In this document: positions 8,537 to 17,507 of the stretch, one piece after another
Numbering within the stretch: position 1 is the stretch's first letter
How the letters are laid out: every line of letters starts with the position of its first letter
DNA from: Sandaracinobacter neustonicus
Lineage (GTDB): Bacteria > Pseudomonadota > Alphaproteobacteria > Sphingomonadales > Sphingomonadaceae
Direction: 5' to 3'
Length of the DNA stretch: 64,000 nucleotides
Assembly: GCF_006385875.1 (NCBI RefSeq)
Contig: NZ_VFSU01000011.1
Coordinates: 186,001 to 250,000, forward strand
Position numbers and translations under genes: made by a program
The notes under the pieces: model-generated
Databases searched by the model: none
Seen by the model: the letters and a program-made list of their open reading frames with translations, nothing else
Told to the model about the DNA's origin: nothing

Positions 8537-8588
8537 GCGTCCGGGGTTGGTTCGTTGCGATTTTATGTCTTCTGTGTGCCGTTCCGGT

Positions 8589-9737
8589 TTAAAGCTGCCC
8601 GGCGTCCGGGGCCATGCCGCCCGGCAGGCGCCGCCATTGCCACAGCCGCCACACGCCCAGCGTGAGCATCGGCACCACGAACACCGCCAGAACGGCGTAG
8701 GAAATGTAGCGGTAGCCAGAGGCGATCAGCGCCACCAGCCCGAAGGATTGCGCCACGAAACCGGTGAAAATCAGCGCCGCGATGGCGACACCAAGCCGGG
8801 GCCGAACGCCGAAGCTGCGGCCGCTGCGTTCCACCACATGGCCGATCCGTTCATTGATGGAGTGAACCGCCCCGGCACCGCTTTCCAGCAAGGCGAGGAA
8901 AATCATGAACTGATAGAAATAGGGGAAGAAAGGCACGTTCAGCCGTTCCAGCAGATAGTCCGACGGCAGTTCCGCCTGCATCGCGGCGGGCACGGCGGCC
9001 AGCGCGAGGAAGAACAGCATGGCGGGCAGCATCGCCAGCGGCCCGCACAGGATTCCGCCCAGAACGGCATCGCGCGGGGTGGAGAAATGGCGCACCACAT
9101 ACAGGATCACCACCGCGCCGATCACATTGTAACCGGCATAGGAAAGCCCATCGCCGATCCAGCCAACCCCTTGGGCAGGCACGGACAATTCCGCGACGAT
9201 CTGATCGCCGAAACGCCAGATCGAAAGCGCCAGAAACACGGCATAAGTGGCATAGAGAACGAAGCTGACCCATTTGAACAGCCGCTCCACCGATTCGCTG
9301 CCGAAGGCGACGAACCCGGCGATCGAGATCATCAACGCCAGCTGTCCCGCGATCGGCGGCGCACCGAACAGCGCCGCGCCGATTGCGCCCGCCGCCGCGC
9401 TGAACACGGCCAGCACCAGCACGAACAGAGAGAGCAGGACGATCTCGAACAGCGGCCAGAATGGCCCCAGCAAATGGCGGAAAAAGCTGCGATAATCGCG
9501 GGTGCCGGTTGAACGGGCATAGAGGAAGGTGAGGGCGCAAATGACGCTCCACACCGCCATGGCCACCAGCATGCCGTAAAGCCCGCCCCGCGCGCCGGAA
9601 GGGCCGAAGAATTCGGCGAGTTCGCGGCCCGTGGCATAGCCGCCGCCAATGATCACCGCCTTGAAGGCGAAACCCGGCAGAAGCCGCCGTTCAAACCAAC
9701 TGGACGAATGCCGTTCCGGCGCAGACCCTGTTTCCAT
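8589..9737 (-). CDS. YkvI-like multi-pass membrane carrier
   Basis: The 382-residue product has about ten hydrophobic segments and starts with GFAFKAVIIGGGYATGRELAEFF. The glycine-rich, broken first helix is typical of YkvI-type members of the APC (LeuT-fold) transporter superfamily. No YkvI substrate is firmly established. The gene lies upstream of the hydrolase-dgcA operon on the same strand, 116 bp away with a separate promoter. An amino acid or short peptide product of the hydrolases is a plausible cargo; that is inference. A palindrome at 9780-9797 may be its operator. Confidence 0.75.
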   Translation of the reverse strand: METGSAPERHSSSWFERRLLPGFAFKAVIIGGGYATGRELAEFFGPSGARGGLYGMLVAMAVWSVICALTFLYARSTGTRDYRSFFRHLLGPFWPLFEIVLLSLFVLVLAVFSAAAGAIGAALFGAPPIAGQLALMISIAGFVAFGSESVERLFKWVSFVLYATYAVFLALSIWRFGDQIVAELSVPAQGVGWIGDGLSYAGYNVIGAVVILYVVRHFSTPRDAVLGGILCGPLAMLPAMLFFLALAAVPAAMQAELPSDYLLERLNVPFFPYFYQFMIFLALLESGAGAVHSINERIGHVVERSGRSFGVRPRLGVAIAALIFTGFVAQSFGLVALIASGYRYISYAVLAVFVVPMLTLGVWRLWQWRRLPGGMAPDAGQL

Positions 9738-9779
9738 GAAACGGATTTGAGGCGACCTTCACTTTCACGTCAAGCAAGA

Positions 9780-9797
9780 ATTTTCCGAATGGAAAAT
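9780..9797. promoter_or_regulatory. Palindrome upstream of the YkvI-like gene
   Basis: ATTTTCC-GAAT-GGAAAAT is a perfect 7-bp inverted repeat with a 4-bp centre, 43-60 bp upstream of the carrier start codon. Its size and position suit a dimeric regulator site. The regulator is not visible in the window. Confidence 0.35.
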
Positions 9798-9916
9798 ATG
9801 GCGGCCCGAACCGGCGTTTCCGGCTGCGGCGCGCGCTGGCGGGCGACGATGCGCCTAGCAGTCTGCCGACGTCCTCAATTCTGTCTGTGTTGCAACATGA
9901 TAGCATCAGTTGTGCA

Positions 9917-9944
9917 TTGCGGCACAGGACCTGTGCGGTATATT
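9917..9944 (+). promoter_or_regulatory. Candidate cytochrome c promoter with operator in the spacer
   Basis: TTGCGG (9917-9922) and TATATT (9939-9944) are 16 bp apart, about 70 bp upstream of the cytochrome start. The palindrome GCACAGG-A-CCTGTGC (9922-9936) fills the spacer almost exactly, which is the geometry of a repressor site or a MerR-type activator site. Confidence 0.4.
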
Positions 9945-10012
9945 GGGGTGCTCGGGGCCGGACCATGACGTCCGTGGTTAAAATCTGCTCTCAAGGAATC
10001 GGGGGAATCGGG

Positions 10013-10507
10013 ATGACCATCTGTAATCAAGCCTTGCTGGGATCCGCTGCTGCGCTGCTGCTGCTTGCCGGATGCGGCGGCTCCAAGACGCAGGAGGCCC
10101 CGGCCAACGACACATCCGCCACGGCAGAAGCCCCCCCGGCTGCGCCGGAGGCTGCGCCCGAACCGGTCGCGGCGCAGGCCTTCGCGGATTTCACCGGCGA
10201 TGCGGCGGCGGGCAAGACGGTGTTCATCCAGTGCCAGGCCTGCCACTCGCTGAAGCCGGGTGAAAACCGCGTCGGACCCTCGCTGCATGGGGTGATCGGG
10301 GCGACTGCGGGGCATGTCGTCGATTTCCGCTATTCTGATGCGAACAAGGGCAGCGGCATCGTCTGGACCGAGGACAAGCTGTTCGATTATCTGAAGAACC
10401 CGCGCGCCATGGTGCCGGGCACCACCATGGCGTTCGCTGGGATTCAGGATCCGCAAAAGCGGGCGAATCTGATTGCCTATCTGAAGGCCAACGGCGGAGC
10501 CGGCTGA
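10013..10507 (+). CDS. Lipoprotein c-type cytochrome, class I
   Basis: This 164-residue protein has a lipobox LLLAGC (Cys21 would be lipidated). A low-complexity Ala/Pro/Glu linker of about 30 residues follows, then a mono-haem cytochrome c domain with CQACH (74-78). The likely axial methionine is M139 in PGTTMAFAG. The domain resembles mitochondrial-type cytochrome c (VGPSLHGVIGATAG, FDYLKNPRAMVPGT). It should carry electrons at the outer face of the inner membrane, for example to a terminal oxidase. The ATG at 10013 was chosen because the signal starts there; an open frame continues upstream without signal character. Confidence 0.88.
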   Translation: MTICNQALLGSAAALLLLAGCGGSKTQEAPANDTSATAEAPPAAPEAAPEPVAAQAFADFTGDAAAGKTVFIQCQACHSLKPGENRVGPSLHGVIGATAGHVVDFRYSDANKGSGIVWTEDKLFDYLKNPRAMVPGTTMAFAGIQDPQKRANLIAYLKANGGAG

Positions 10508-10575
10508 ACCCGCCCCGCAACTTCCGCACCGCCCGGCCGTAACCGTTCGGGGCACAGGCTCGGGCGGGGCTGGCG

Positions 10576-10857
10576 ATGGATCTGGGTGCACATTCCACAT
10601 TCCGGCAGGGCGGCCGTACACAGGCCGGGCCTTCGCAGATCGGCCTTTCGCTGCTGGCGACGGGATGGTCGGCGCTCGCCTCCGGCCGGGTGGAGACGCT
10701 GTGCATCCAGCTCCGTTCCGGCTGCCTGATTGAGGGCGTGCTGGCCCTCCGCATGGACGGCCTGATCGCCGAAGCCTCCACCCGCAGCGGCCATTTCACC
10801 CATGCCTTCGCCGTGGACGAAGTGGTGATGGTGCGGCAGATTCCGCGCGGCGGTTAG
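10576..10857 (+). CDS. Small hypothetical protein, 93 residues
   Basis: I do not recognise this family. The frame has strong G/C bias at third positions, like its neighbours, and a predicted beta-rich sequence (VETLCIQLRSGCLIEGVLALRMDGLIAEAS). No signal peptide or membrane helix is visible. Its stop codon overlaps the stop of the convergent monooxygenase gene by 4 bp. It follows the cytochrome c gene by 68 bp and might be co-transcribed with it. Confidence 0.5.
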   Translation: MDLGAHSTFRQGGRTQAGPSQIGLSLLATGWSALASGRVETLCIQLRSGCLIEGVLALRMDGLIAEASTRSGHFTHAFAVDEVVMVRQIPRGG

Positions 10858-11831
10858 CCAGCCATCAGCCGGTAGCTGTTCATCCTGTCCGCATGGCCGT
10901 GCAGGATATTCACCAGCATCAGCTCGTCCGCGCCATAGAGCGCGGCCTTCGCCTCCAGCGCGGATCGGCATTCGGCGGGCGTGCCGACGATGGGGCGGCG
11001 GTTCGCTGGAGTCGGCACGGGGTTGCGGGCCAGCCAGTCCGCCGCGACATCGGGCGGCGGAACGGCGATCAGCTGCCCCTGTTGCAGATGCGCGAACATC
11101 ATCCGCGATGGCCCGGCCAGCCATTGCGCGTCGGCACTGCTGTCAGCCGCGACCAGCCAGCAGCAGACGATCAGCTGCGGCGCGGGCGCGCGGGGGGAGG
11201 GCCGGAAGGCGGCGCGGTAACGATCCGCCAGCAACGGAGCCTCTCCAGCGATGAAATCGGCGATGCAATAGGGCAGGCCCAGCGCGCCAGCGAGTTCGGC
11301 GCTGTCAGGGCTGGAGCCGAGAATCCAGATGTCCGGCTGCGCCTCGGCGCAGGGCAGGGTCTGCGCGAGGTGGCGGAAGGGGTGCTGATCCGGCAGGGCG
11401 CGGTCATAATAGCCCAGAAGTTCCTGAACCTGTTGCGGGAACTCCATCTGCACCCGCTGCCGCCGGTCTTGCTGCAAGGCATAGGCGGTCAGTTGATCGG
11501 AACCCGGCGCGCGGCCCAGCCCCAGATCAACCCGGCCGGGGAACAGTCCCGCCAGCATGGAGAAGCTTTCCGCCACCTTGAACGGCGAATAATGCGGCAG
11601 CATCACCCCGCCGGTGCCGATGCGGATCCGGCTGGTTTCCCGGCCCAGCGCCGCCAGCATCAGTTCGGGCGAGGCGGAGGCCAGCGCGGGCGTGGCGTGA
11701 TGCTCCGCCATCCAGAATCGGTGATAGCCGAGGTCGTCCGCCAGCGCCGCCAGTTCCAGCGAATTGCGCAGCGCCTGCCCGCCGGAGCCGCCCTCTGCGA
11801 TAGGCGATTGATCCAGAACCGAAAGCCGCAT
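10854..11831 (-). CDS. LLM-class flavin-dependent oxidoreductase (MsnO8-like)
   Basis: The 325-residue product has the bacterial-luciferase-like TIM-barrel pattern of the MsnO8 subgroup. It opens LSVLDQSPIAEG and contains the conserved FWMAEHHATP, IGTGGVMLPHYSPFKVAE, and RVDLGLGRAPGSD. Such proteins use reduced flavin for oxygenation or F420/FMN-linked reactions; the substrate is unknown. The start overlaps the cca stop (TGATG), so it is the last gene of the DUF1285-Nudix-cca-oxidoreductase operon. Confidence 0.85.
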   Translation of the reverse strand: MRLSVLDQSPIAEGGSGGQALRNSLELAALADDLGYHRFWMAEHHATPALASASPELMLAALGRETSRIRIGTGGVMLPHYSPFKVAESFSMLAGLFPGRVDLGLGRAPGSDQLTAYALQQDRRQRVQMEFPQQVQELLGYYDRALPDQHPFRHLAQTLPCAEAQPDIWILGSSPDSAELAGALGLPYCIADFIAGEAPLLADRYRAAFRPSPRAPAPQLIVCCWLVAADSSADAQWLAGPSRMMFAHLQQGQLIAVPPPDVAADWLARNPVPTPANRRPIVGTPAECRSALEAKAALYGADELMLVNILHGHADRMNSYRLMAG

Positions 11832-13027
11832 CAGCGTATCCCCAGCACGTCGCGCGCCAGCGCCATCACCCGGTTGCGATCCGCCGGGAACCCCGCCTCG
11901 ATCCAGCGCGTTTCAACCTCCGCCAGCCTGCGCGAGACGACAGGCCCCGGCGGCAGGCCCATGGCGATCAGGTCTTTCCCGGACACGGGCAGGCGCGGGC
12001 GGCTGTAGGCAGACAGCGGCCCGGCCCAGTGCGCCGCGCGGCTGTCGCCCGTCAGCAGCAGCCGATCCAGCGTGGTGGCGGGGCCGAGCGAATAGGCCAG
12101 CGCGCGCGGATCGGCGGGCACCGCTTCCCGAGAGGCGGCATGCACCAGTCGGCCCTTGTCCATGTTGGAAAGCTTCAGGCGCGCGGCGATGTCCGTTGCC
12201 AGTTTCGGCTCTTGTGGCAGCAGGCTGGCAAGCCGTCTCAGCCCGTCCGGGGCCACGCGCGCGGCTGTTTCCGCTGCGATCAGCGCCTCCAGATCGGCCA
12301 CGCGCGCGGCGTCGATCTCGGGCAGCACCGGCTTCAAGATACCATGCGCCAGCATCGCCGAAACCGTGGGCGCGGGAGCGGGCAGGGCGAGCAGCTTCAG
12401 CAGCTCGTCGCGGATACGCTCGCGCGACAGCGCCATCAGATCGTTGGCGCGCGCGGCGCAGGCCGCCAGCCCTTGCGCATCCGGCTCGGGCGAAAAACGT
12501 GCTGAGAAACGGAAGAAGCGCAGGATGCGCAGATGATCCTCGGCGATGCGCTGCAACGGCTCGCCGATGAAGCGGACTCGGCGCGCCGCCAGATCGTCCA
12601 GCCCGCCGAACCAGTCGAAAATCTCCCCCGTCAGCGGGTCCGCGTACAGCGCGTTGATGGTGAAATCGCGCCGCGCCGCATCCTCCTGCCAATCGGACGT
12701 GAAGGCGACTTCGGCGTGCCGCCCGAAGCTGGCCACATCGCGGCGCAGCGTCGTCACTTCATAGGGCGCGCCGCCCGCCACCGCCGTGACTGTGCCATGC
12801 TGCAAGCCGGTGGGCACGGCGCGAATCTCCGCGCCTTCCAGCGCCGCGATCACCTGCGGCGGCGTCAGCCGGGTGGCGAGATCGACATCCGCCACCGGAT
12901 GCGCCAGCAGCCAGTCCCGCACCGCGCCGCCCACCAGACGCGTTTCGCCGTCAGCCGATTTCAGCACCTCCAGCAGCCGGGAAACGCCGGGGCGGTCGCG
13001 CCACAGCGTCGGGTCCAGCCGCCTCAT
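11831..13027 (-). CDS. cca: CCA tRNA nucleotidyltransferase
   Basis: This 398-residue protein has the class II nucleotidyltransferase head with LVGGAVRD (31-38) and the catalytic DVD (47-49). The RRDFTINALYADP motif, the DDLAARRVRFIGEP motif and an RxxRFFRFSARF block follow. It adds or repairs the 3' CCA of tRNAs. The ATG at 13027 overlaps the Nudix stop as ATGA; the frame is open further upstream but that part lies inside the Nudix gene. The pairing of a CoA Nudix hydrolase and cca is common in alphaproteobacteria. Confidence 0.92.
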   Translation of the reverse strand: MRRLDPTLWRDRPGVSRLLEVLKSADGETRLVGGAVRDWLLAHPVADVDLATRLTPPQVIAALEGAEIRAVPTGLQHGTVTAVAGGAPYEVTTLRRDVASFGRHAEVAFTSDWQEDAARRDFTINALYADPLTGEIFDWFGGLDDLAARRVRFIGEPLQRIAEDHLRILRFFRFSARFSPEPDAQGLAACAARANDLMALSRERIRDELLKLLALPAPAPTVSAMLAHGILKPVLPEIDAARVADLEALIAAETAARVAPDGLRRLASLLPQEPKLATDIAARLKLSNMDKGRLVHAASREAVPADPRALAYSLGPATTLDRLLLTGDSRAAHWAGPLSAYSRPRLPVSGKDLIAMGLPPGPVVSRRLAEVETRWIEAGFPADRNRVMALARDVLGIR

Positions 13028-13617
13028 CTGAGCCGCGCCGACAGGTTCACCAGCATCCCCGCCGTCGCCCCCCAGATCGTTCGGCCTTCCCATTCGATCA
13101 CATAATAACGCCGCATCCGCCCCTTCCACATCGCCTCGCGCAGAACATGGTTCTTCGGGTCCAGCGCATAGTCCAGCGGCACTTCGAACAGGTCTGCCAC
13201 CTCTTGCGGATTGGGCACGAAGGGCAGGTCCGGCTCGATGCTGCCCACCACCGGCTGCACCCGATAGCCGGTGCCCGTCTGATAGGGTTCGTCGATACCG
13301 ATCACCTCCACGGCGGCCGGGTCCAGCCCGATTTCCTCCTGCGCTTCCCTGAGCGCCGCTTCCACCGGGCCGACATCGCCGGGGTCGATCCGGCCGCCGG
13401 GGAAGGCGACTTGCCCGGCATGGTTGCGCAAATGGGCGGTGCGTGTCGTCAGCAGCAGCCGGGGTTCGGGCGCGCGCACGATGGGCACCAGCACGGCGGC
13501 GGGCACCAGAAGCCCGCCGGGCGTGGTGCCGAAGCTGCCGAAATCCTGATCCCCCGCCAGCACCGGGCCAGCAGGGTTCAGCAGCCCGGAGCGGACGCGA
13601 TCAATCAGCGAAGGCAA
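13024..13617 (-). CDS. CoA pyrophosphatase, Nudix family
   Basis: The 197-residue product carries the CoA-Nudix signature LLLTTR...HAGQVAFPGG (about 54-75). It then has a Nudix box from G74 to G97 ending ALREAQEEIGL. Family members cleave CoA or its derivatives to 4'-phosphopantetheine and 3',5'-ADP. The gene overlaps the DUF1285 gene upstream by 17 bp and cca downstream by 4 bp, so translation is probably coupled. Confidence 0.9.
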   Translation of the reverse strand: MPSLIDRVRSGLLNPAGPVLAGDQDFGSFGTTPGGLLVPAAVLVPIVRAPEPRLLLTTRTAHLRNHAGQVAFPGGRIDPGDVGPVEAALREAQEEIGLDPAAVEVIGIDEPYQTGTGYRVQPVVGSIEPDLPFVPNPQEVADLFEVPLDYALDPKNHVLREAMWKGRMRRYYVIEWEGRTIWGATAGMLVNLSARLR

Positions 13618-14203
13618 AGAATGCGCCTCCGCTCCACAGCCCCAGCGGCCCGCCGAGCTTGTCCTGCTCCGCCAGCGCCATGTCGGCCAGCTGGTAGAAC
13701 ACCGGCCGGTTCAGCAGCGCTTCCAGCGGCCGTTCCGTCGGCCCGCGCACGTGCAGATAGGGGCGGGGGGTGCCATCCTCGGCGGTTTCCAGTCGCAGCG
13801 GGTTTGCTGGCCCCGCCACCACGATATCATCCGTCAGCAAGCGGAAGGCGAGGGTGCGGCCCGGCCCTTCGCCCTCGCTCGTCGCCTCCACGGCGAGGAA
13901 CGGCGCGTCGTCCACCTCAATGTCCAGCTTCTCCACCGGGGTGACGAGTACGAACCGCCCATCCGCCTCGCGGCGAAGGATGGTGGAGAACAGCCTCACC
14001 AGCGCCGCCCGGCCGATGGGCGTGCCGCCATGCCACCAGCTGCCGTCTGCGCGGATGCGCATATCGCTGTGGCCGCAATGGGTGGGGTTCCATTGCTCGA
14101 CAGGGGGCAGCCGCTTTTCCGCCACGGCACTGGCGATATCAGCCAGGCTGGCGCGGGAAAGATCCAGCGCGGGAGGTCTGATCGGTTCCGCTGTCGAGAC
14201 CAT
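13601..14203 (-). CDS. DUF1285 domain protein
   Basis: This 200-residue protein spans one DUF1285 domain: PPVEQWNPTHCGHSDMRI, RADGSWWHGGTPIGR, LVRLFSTILRREADG and LVTPVEKLDIEVDDAPF. The biochemical role is unknown. It heads the conserved alphaproteobacterial block DUF1285-Nudix-cca and overlaps the Nudix gene. No signal peptide or membrane segment is visible, so it is probably cytoplasmic. Confidence 0.9.
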   Translation of the reverse strand: MVSTAEPIRPPALDLSRASLADIASAVAEKRLPPVEQWNPTHCGHSDMRIRADGSWWHGGTPIGRAALVRLFSTILRREADGRFVLVTPVEKLDIEVDDAPFLAVEATSEGEGPGRTLAFRLLTDDIVVAGPANPLRLETAEDGTPRPYLHVRGPTERPLEALLNRPVFYQLADMALAEQDKLGGPLGLWSGGAFFAFAD

Positions 14204-14230
14204 GGGGCTGGCATGGCCGCCATGCCCACC

Positions 14231-14272
14231 AAGGTCAAGCTGGCAAGGTCAAGCTGGCAAGGTCAAGCTGGC
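14231..14272. repeat. Three exact tandem copies of a 14-bp unit
   Basis: AAGGTCAAGCTGGC occurs three times head to tail (14231-14244, 14245-14258, 14259-14272). It lies between the GNAT stop and the DUF1285 start, both on the minus strand. The number of copies is likely to vary between strains by slippage. On the minus strand it forms the leader of the DUF1285 operon. Confidence 0.95.
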
Positions 14273-14276
14273 AGGA

Positions 14277-14825
14277 TCAGGCGGCGGCGCTGCTGCTGTT
14301 GGCAGCCGCGCAAATCTGCGCCGGGCCGCGCAGCCGGTGCCCGGCGCGCGTGCGCAGCAGCAGCCGGTCGCGGTCCACCGGGCCGGGCAGCAGCCATTCG
14401 CCGGTGTGCCGGGCAGAAAAGCCCCAGCGGCCATAATAGGGTTCGTCGCCGATCAGCATCACCGGCAGATGCTGCGCGTCCAGCTCGGCCAGCGCCAGGT
14501 CCATCAGCCGCACGCCGATACGCTCGCCACGCCGACCGGGGTGGGAGACCAGCGGCCCCAGCAGCGCGATCCGCCGCACGCCCATCGGGTGCCGCCATTC
14601 CAGTTCCCAGCATTCCACGCTGCCGACCAGCTCGTCGCCATCCACCGCAACGAAGCTCGCCCGCTCGATCCGCGGCGCGTCGGCGCGCAGCAGGCTCGCC
14701 GTGCGCTTCTGCCGGGCGGGGCCAAAGCAGAGGTCCAGCAATTCGGCGACCCGTTCGGGCGCCACGCTATCATGAGACAGATAATCCACAGCCACGTCCA
14801 TGCATTTGAATTGTTTCGAGGTCAT
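14277..14825 (-). CDS. GNAT-family N-acetyltransferase
   Basis: The 182-residue product has the GNAT core: the acetyl-CoA binding stretch IALLGPLVSHPGRRGERIG, followed by LMDLALAELDAQHLPVMLIGDEPYYGRWGF. This is the YhbS-like subgroup that ends in a Tyr/Phe-rich motif. The substrate is unknown. The start could be the ATG at 14825 or the one at 14801 (MDVAVDYLS). The first sits next to a perfect 16-bp palindrome that overlaps the ribosome-binding site. The frame open further upstream runs through GC-rich sequence without family similarity. Confidence 0.8.
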   Translation of the reverse strand: MTSKQFKCMDVAVDYLSHDSVAPERVAELLDLCFGPARQKRTASLLRADAPRIERASFVAVDGDELVGSVECWELEWRHPMGVRRIALLGPLVSHPGRRGERIGVRLMDLALAELDAQHLPVMLIGDEPYYGRWGFSARHTGEWLLPGPVDRDRLLLRTRAGHRLRGPAQICAAANSSSAAA

Positions 14826-14828
14826 GAT

Positions 14829-14844
14829 GGAAGTTTGAACTTCC
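14829..14844 (-). promoter_or_regulatory. Palindrome over the GNAT ribosome-binding site
   Basis: GGAAGTT-TG-AACTTCC is a 7-bp inverted repeat that ends 3 bp before the ATG at 14825. On the minus strand it contains the only Shine-Dalgarno-like sequence (GGAAG). It may act as an operator or as a hairpin hiding the ribosome-binding site. Confidence 0.35.
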
Positions 14845-15048
14845 GGAGGCGTTCCTCGCCCCGTTTGTGCTGGGGCCTCTGCCCCGCCGGATGGCCGCCA
14901 GCCACCCGCCCGCCGCGCTGCGCCCAAAGGCGGGCGCGCGGCGGTCAGCCGCGTCGCGTCAGCGGTTTGGACAGCATTAGCTGTTTAGAGACGTGACCTT
15001 GCATGGTGCCGCCGCCTATACCGCAGGCGGGGAGGATTGAAAAGACCC

Positions 15049-15681
15049 ATGAAACTCTATGACATGGTGAAGGCGCCGAACCCGCGCCGCGTGCGCATCT
15101 TTCTGGCGGAGAAGGGCGTCGAAGTGCCCCGGCAGGAGGTCGATATCCCGGGCGGCGAGAATCTCTCGCCTGCCTATCTGGCGATCAACCCGCGCGGCCT
15201 TGTGCCCACTTTGCTGCTGGAGGACGGCCGCACGCTGGATGAAAGCATGGCGATCTGCCGCTATTTCGACGTGCTGCACCCCGAACCCAATTTGTTCGGC
15301 CGCACCGCGTGGGAACAGGCGGAGGTGGAGCAGCTGCAGCGGCAGATGGAGTTCGAAGGCCTGTTCAGCATCGCCGCCGCCTTCCGCAATTCGGCCGAAG
15401 CCTATGCGACGCGCGGCGCTGCCGGCACCATGCCCGCCACCCCCAGCATCCCCGGCCTGACGGAGCGCGGGCTGCTGCTGGCCCGCCACTGGCTGGACAG
15501 GCTGGAGCAGCGGCTGGAAGGGCGCGAGTTCGTCGCGATCGATCGCTTCACAGTGGCCGACATCACCGCCTATGTCTGTCTCGATTTCGCGAAATGGGTG
15601 AATTTGCGCACGGGACCGGAGCATCCGAACATCAATGCCTTCCACGCCCGGATGAAGGCGCGGCCGTCGTCGTCAGCCTGA
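15049..15681 (+). CDS. Glutathione S-transferase
   Basis: The 210-residue protein has an N-terminal thioredoxin-like GST domain: MKLYDMVKAPNPRRVRIFL, then NPRGLVPTLLLEDGRTLDES with the conserved cis-Pro and the Glu-Ser pair that binds glutathione. An all-alpha C-terminal domain ends with FTVADITAYV. The substrate is unknown. The ATG at 15049 follows GGAGGA with a rather long 12-bp spacing. The end overlaps the convergent PH-like protein gene by 9 bp. Confidence 0.88.
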   Translation: MKLYDMVKAPNPRRVRIFLAEKGVEVPRQEVDIPGGENLSPAYLAINPRGLVPTLLLEDGRTLDESMAICRYFDVLHPEPNLFGRTAWEQAEVEQLQRQMEFEGLFSIAAAFRNSAEAYATRGAAGTMPATPSIPGLTERGLLLARHWLDRLEQRLEGREFVAIDRFTVADITAYVCLDFAKWVNLRTGPEHPNINAFHARMKARPSSSA

Positions 15682-16292
15682 GGCGCTGTCGGGCGCGGCT
15701 GGAGGATCTTCCGGCCGGTTCAGCCAGCGCGCGCCATGTTCTTCTGCCAGCGCCGCGACGGCGGGCGCGTCCGCGATCTGCTCGAAGCGCAGCCTGTCCG
15801 CGCCTTCGTCCTTCAGCCGCCAGCTGAGCAGCATGTGCGGCGCGTCGAAGCGCACTTCGCTGGCGTCCGCCTCCATCTCCGCCCCGAACAATTGCGCTTC
15901 GGCGATCACGTTGCCGCCCAGCCACACCAGCGCCCGCCGGTTGGTGAGCATGTAATGCGCCCGCGCCCGCGCGCTGGAGCGCAGCCAGACGGGGAGCGCG
16001 ATGATCATCACCATTCCCGCCACCATGCTCAGGATCAGCGGCAGGGACGGGTTCACCGGCTGCCCCGCGAATTGCGACCCGGCGAGGTGCGGGCGGATCA
16101 GTTCCACCGCCGCCCATGTCAGCAGGCTCAGCAGCAGCAGGAACCCGGCAAGTTCCCACAGCTTGCGCGCCAGCATGCGCGGGCGGCCCTGCCACAGGAT
16201 CGCCTCGCCCTCGCCCGGCGGCGAGGGCTTGCGGTTCAGCCGCGCCGGGGCCAGCGCCCCGGCTTCGCCACCCACAGCTTCACCTGCCGCCA

Positions 16293-16293
<1 letters not shown>
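15673..16293 (-). CDS. Membrane protein with a PH-like domain
   Basis: The 206-residue product has two hydrophobic helices (ELAGFLLLLSLLTWAAVEL and LILSMVAGMVMIIALPVWL). The segment between RARAHYMLTNRRALV and the C terminus looks like a bacterial PH domain (the YTNRRAL-type signature). No specific function is known. The ATG at 16293 overlaps the thiolase stop (TGATG), so it is co-transcribed with phaA. A longer frame upstream lies within phaA. Confidence 0.7.
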
Positions 16294-17465
<1,172 letters not shown>

Positions 17466-17507
17466 GGCTGGTCTCCTGATCTCGCGGATTTATTCTTCGC
17501 TGTTGAT

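Noticed and set aside
14231-14272. CRISPR repeats
   Set aside because: The 14-bp units are head to tail with no spacers; no other array was seen.
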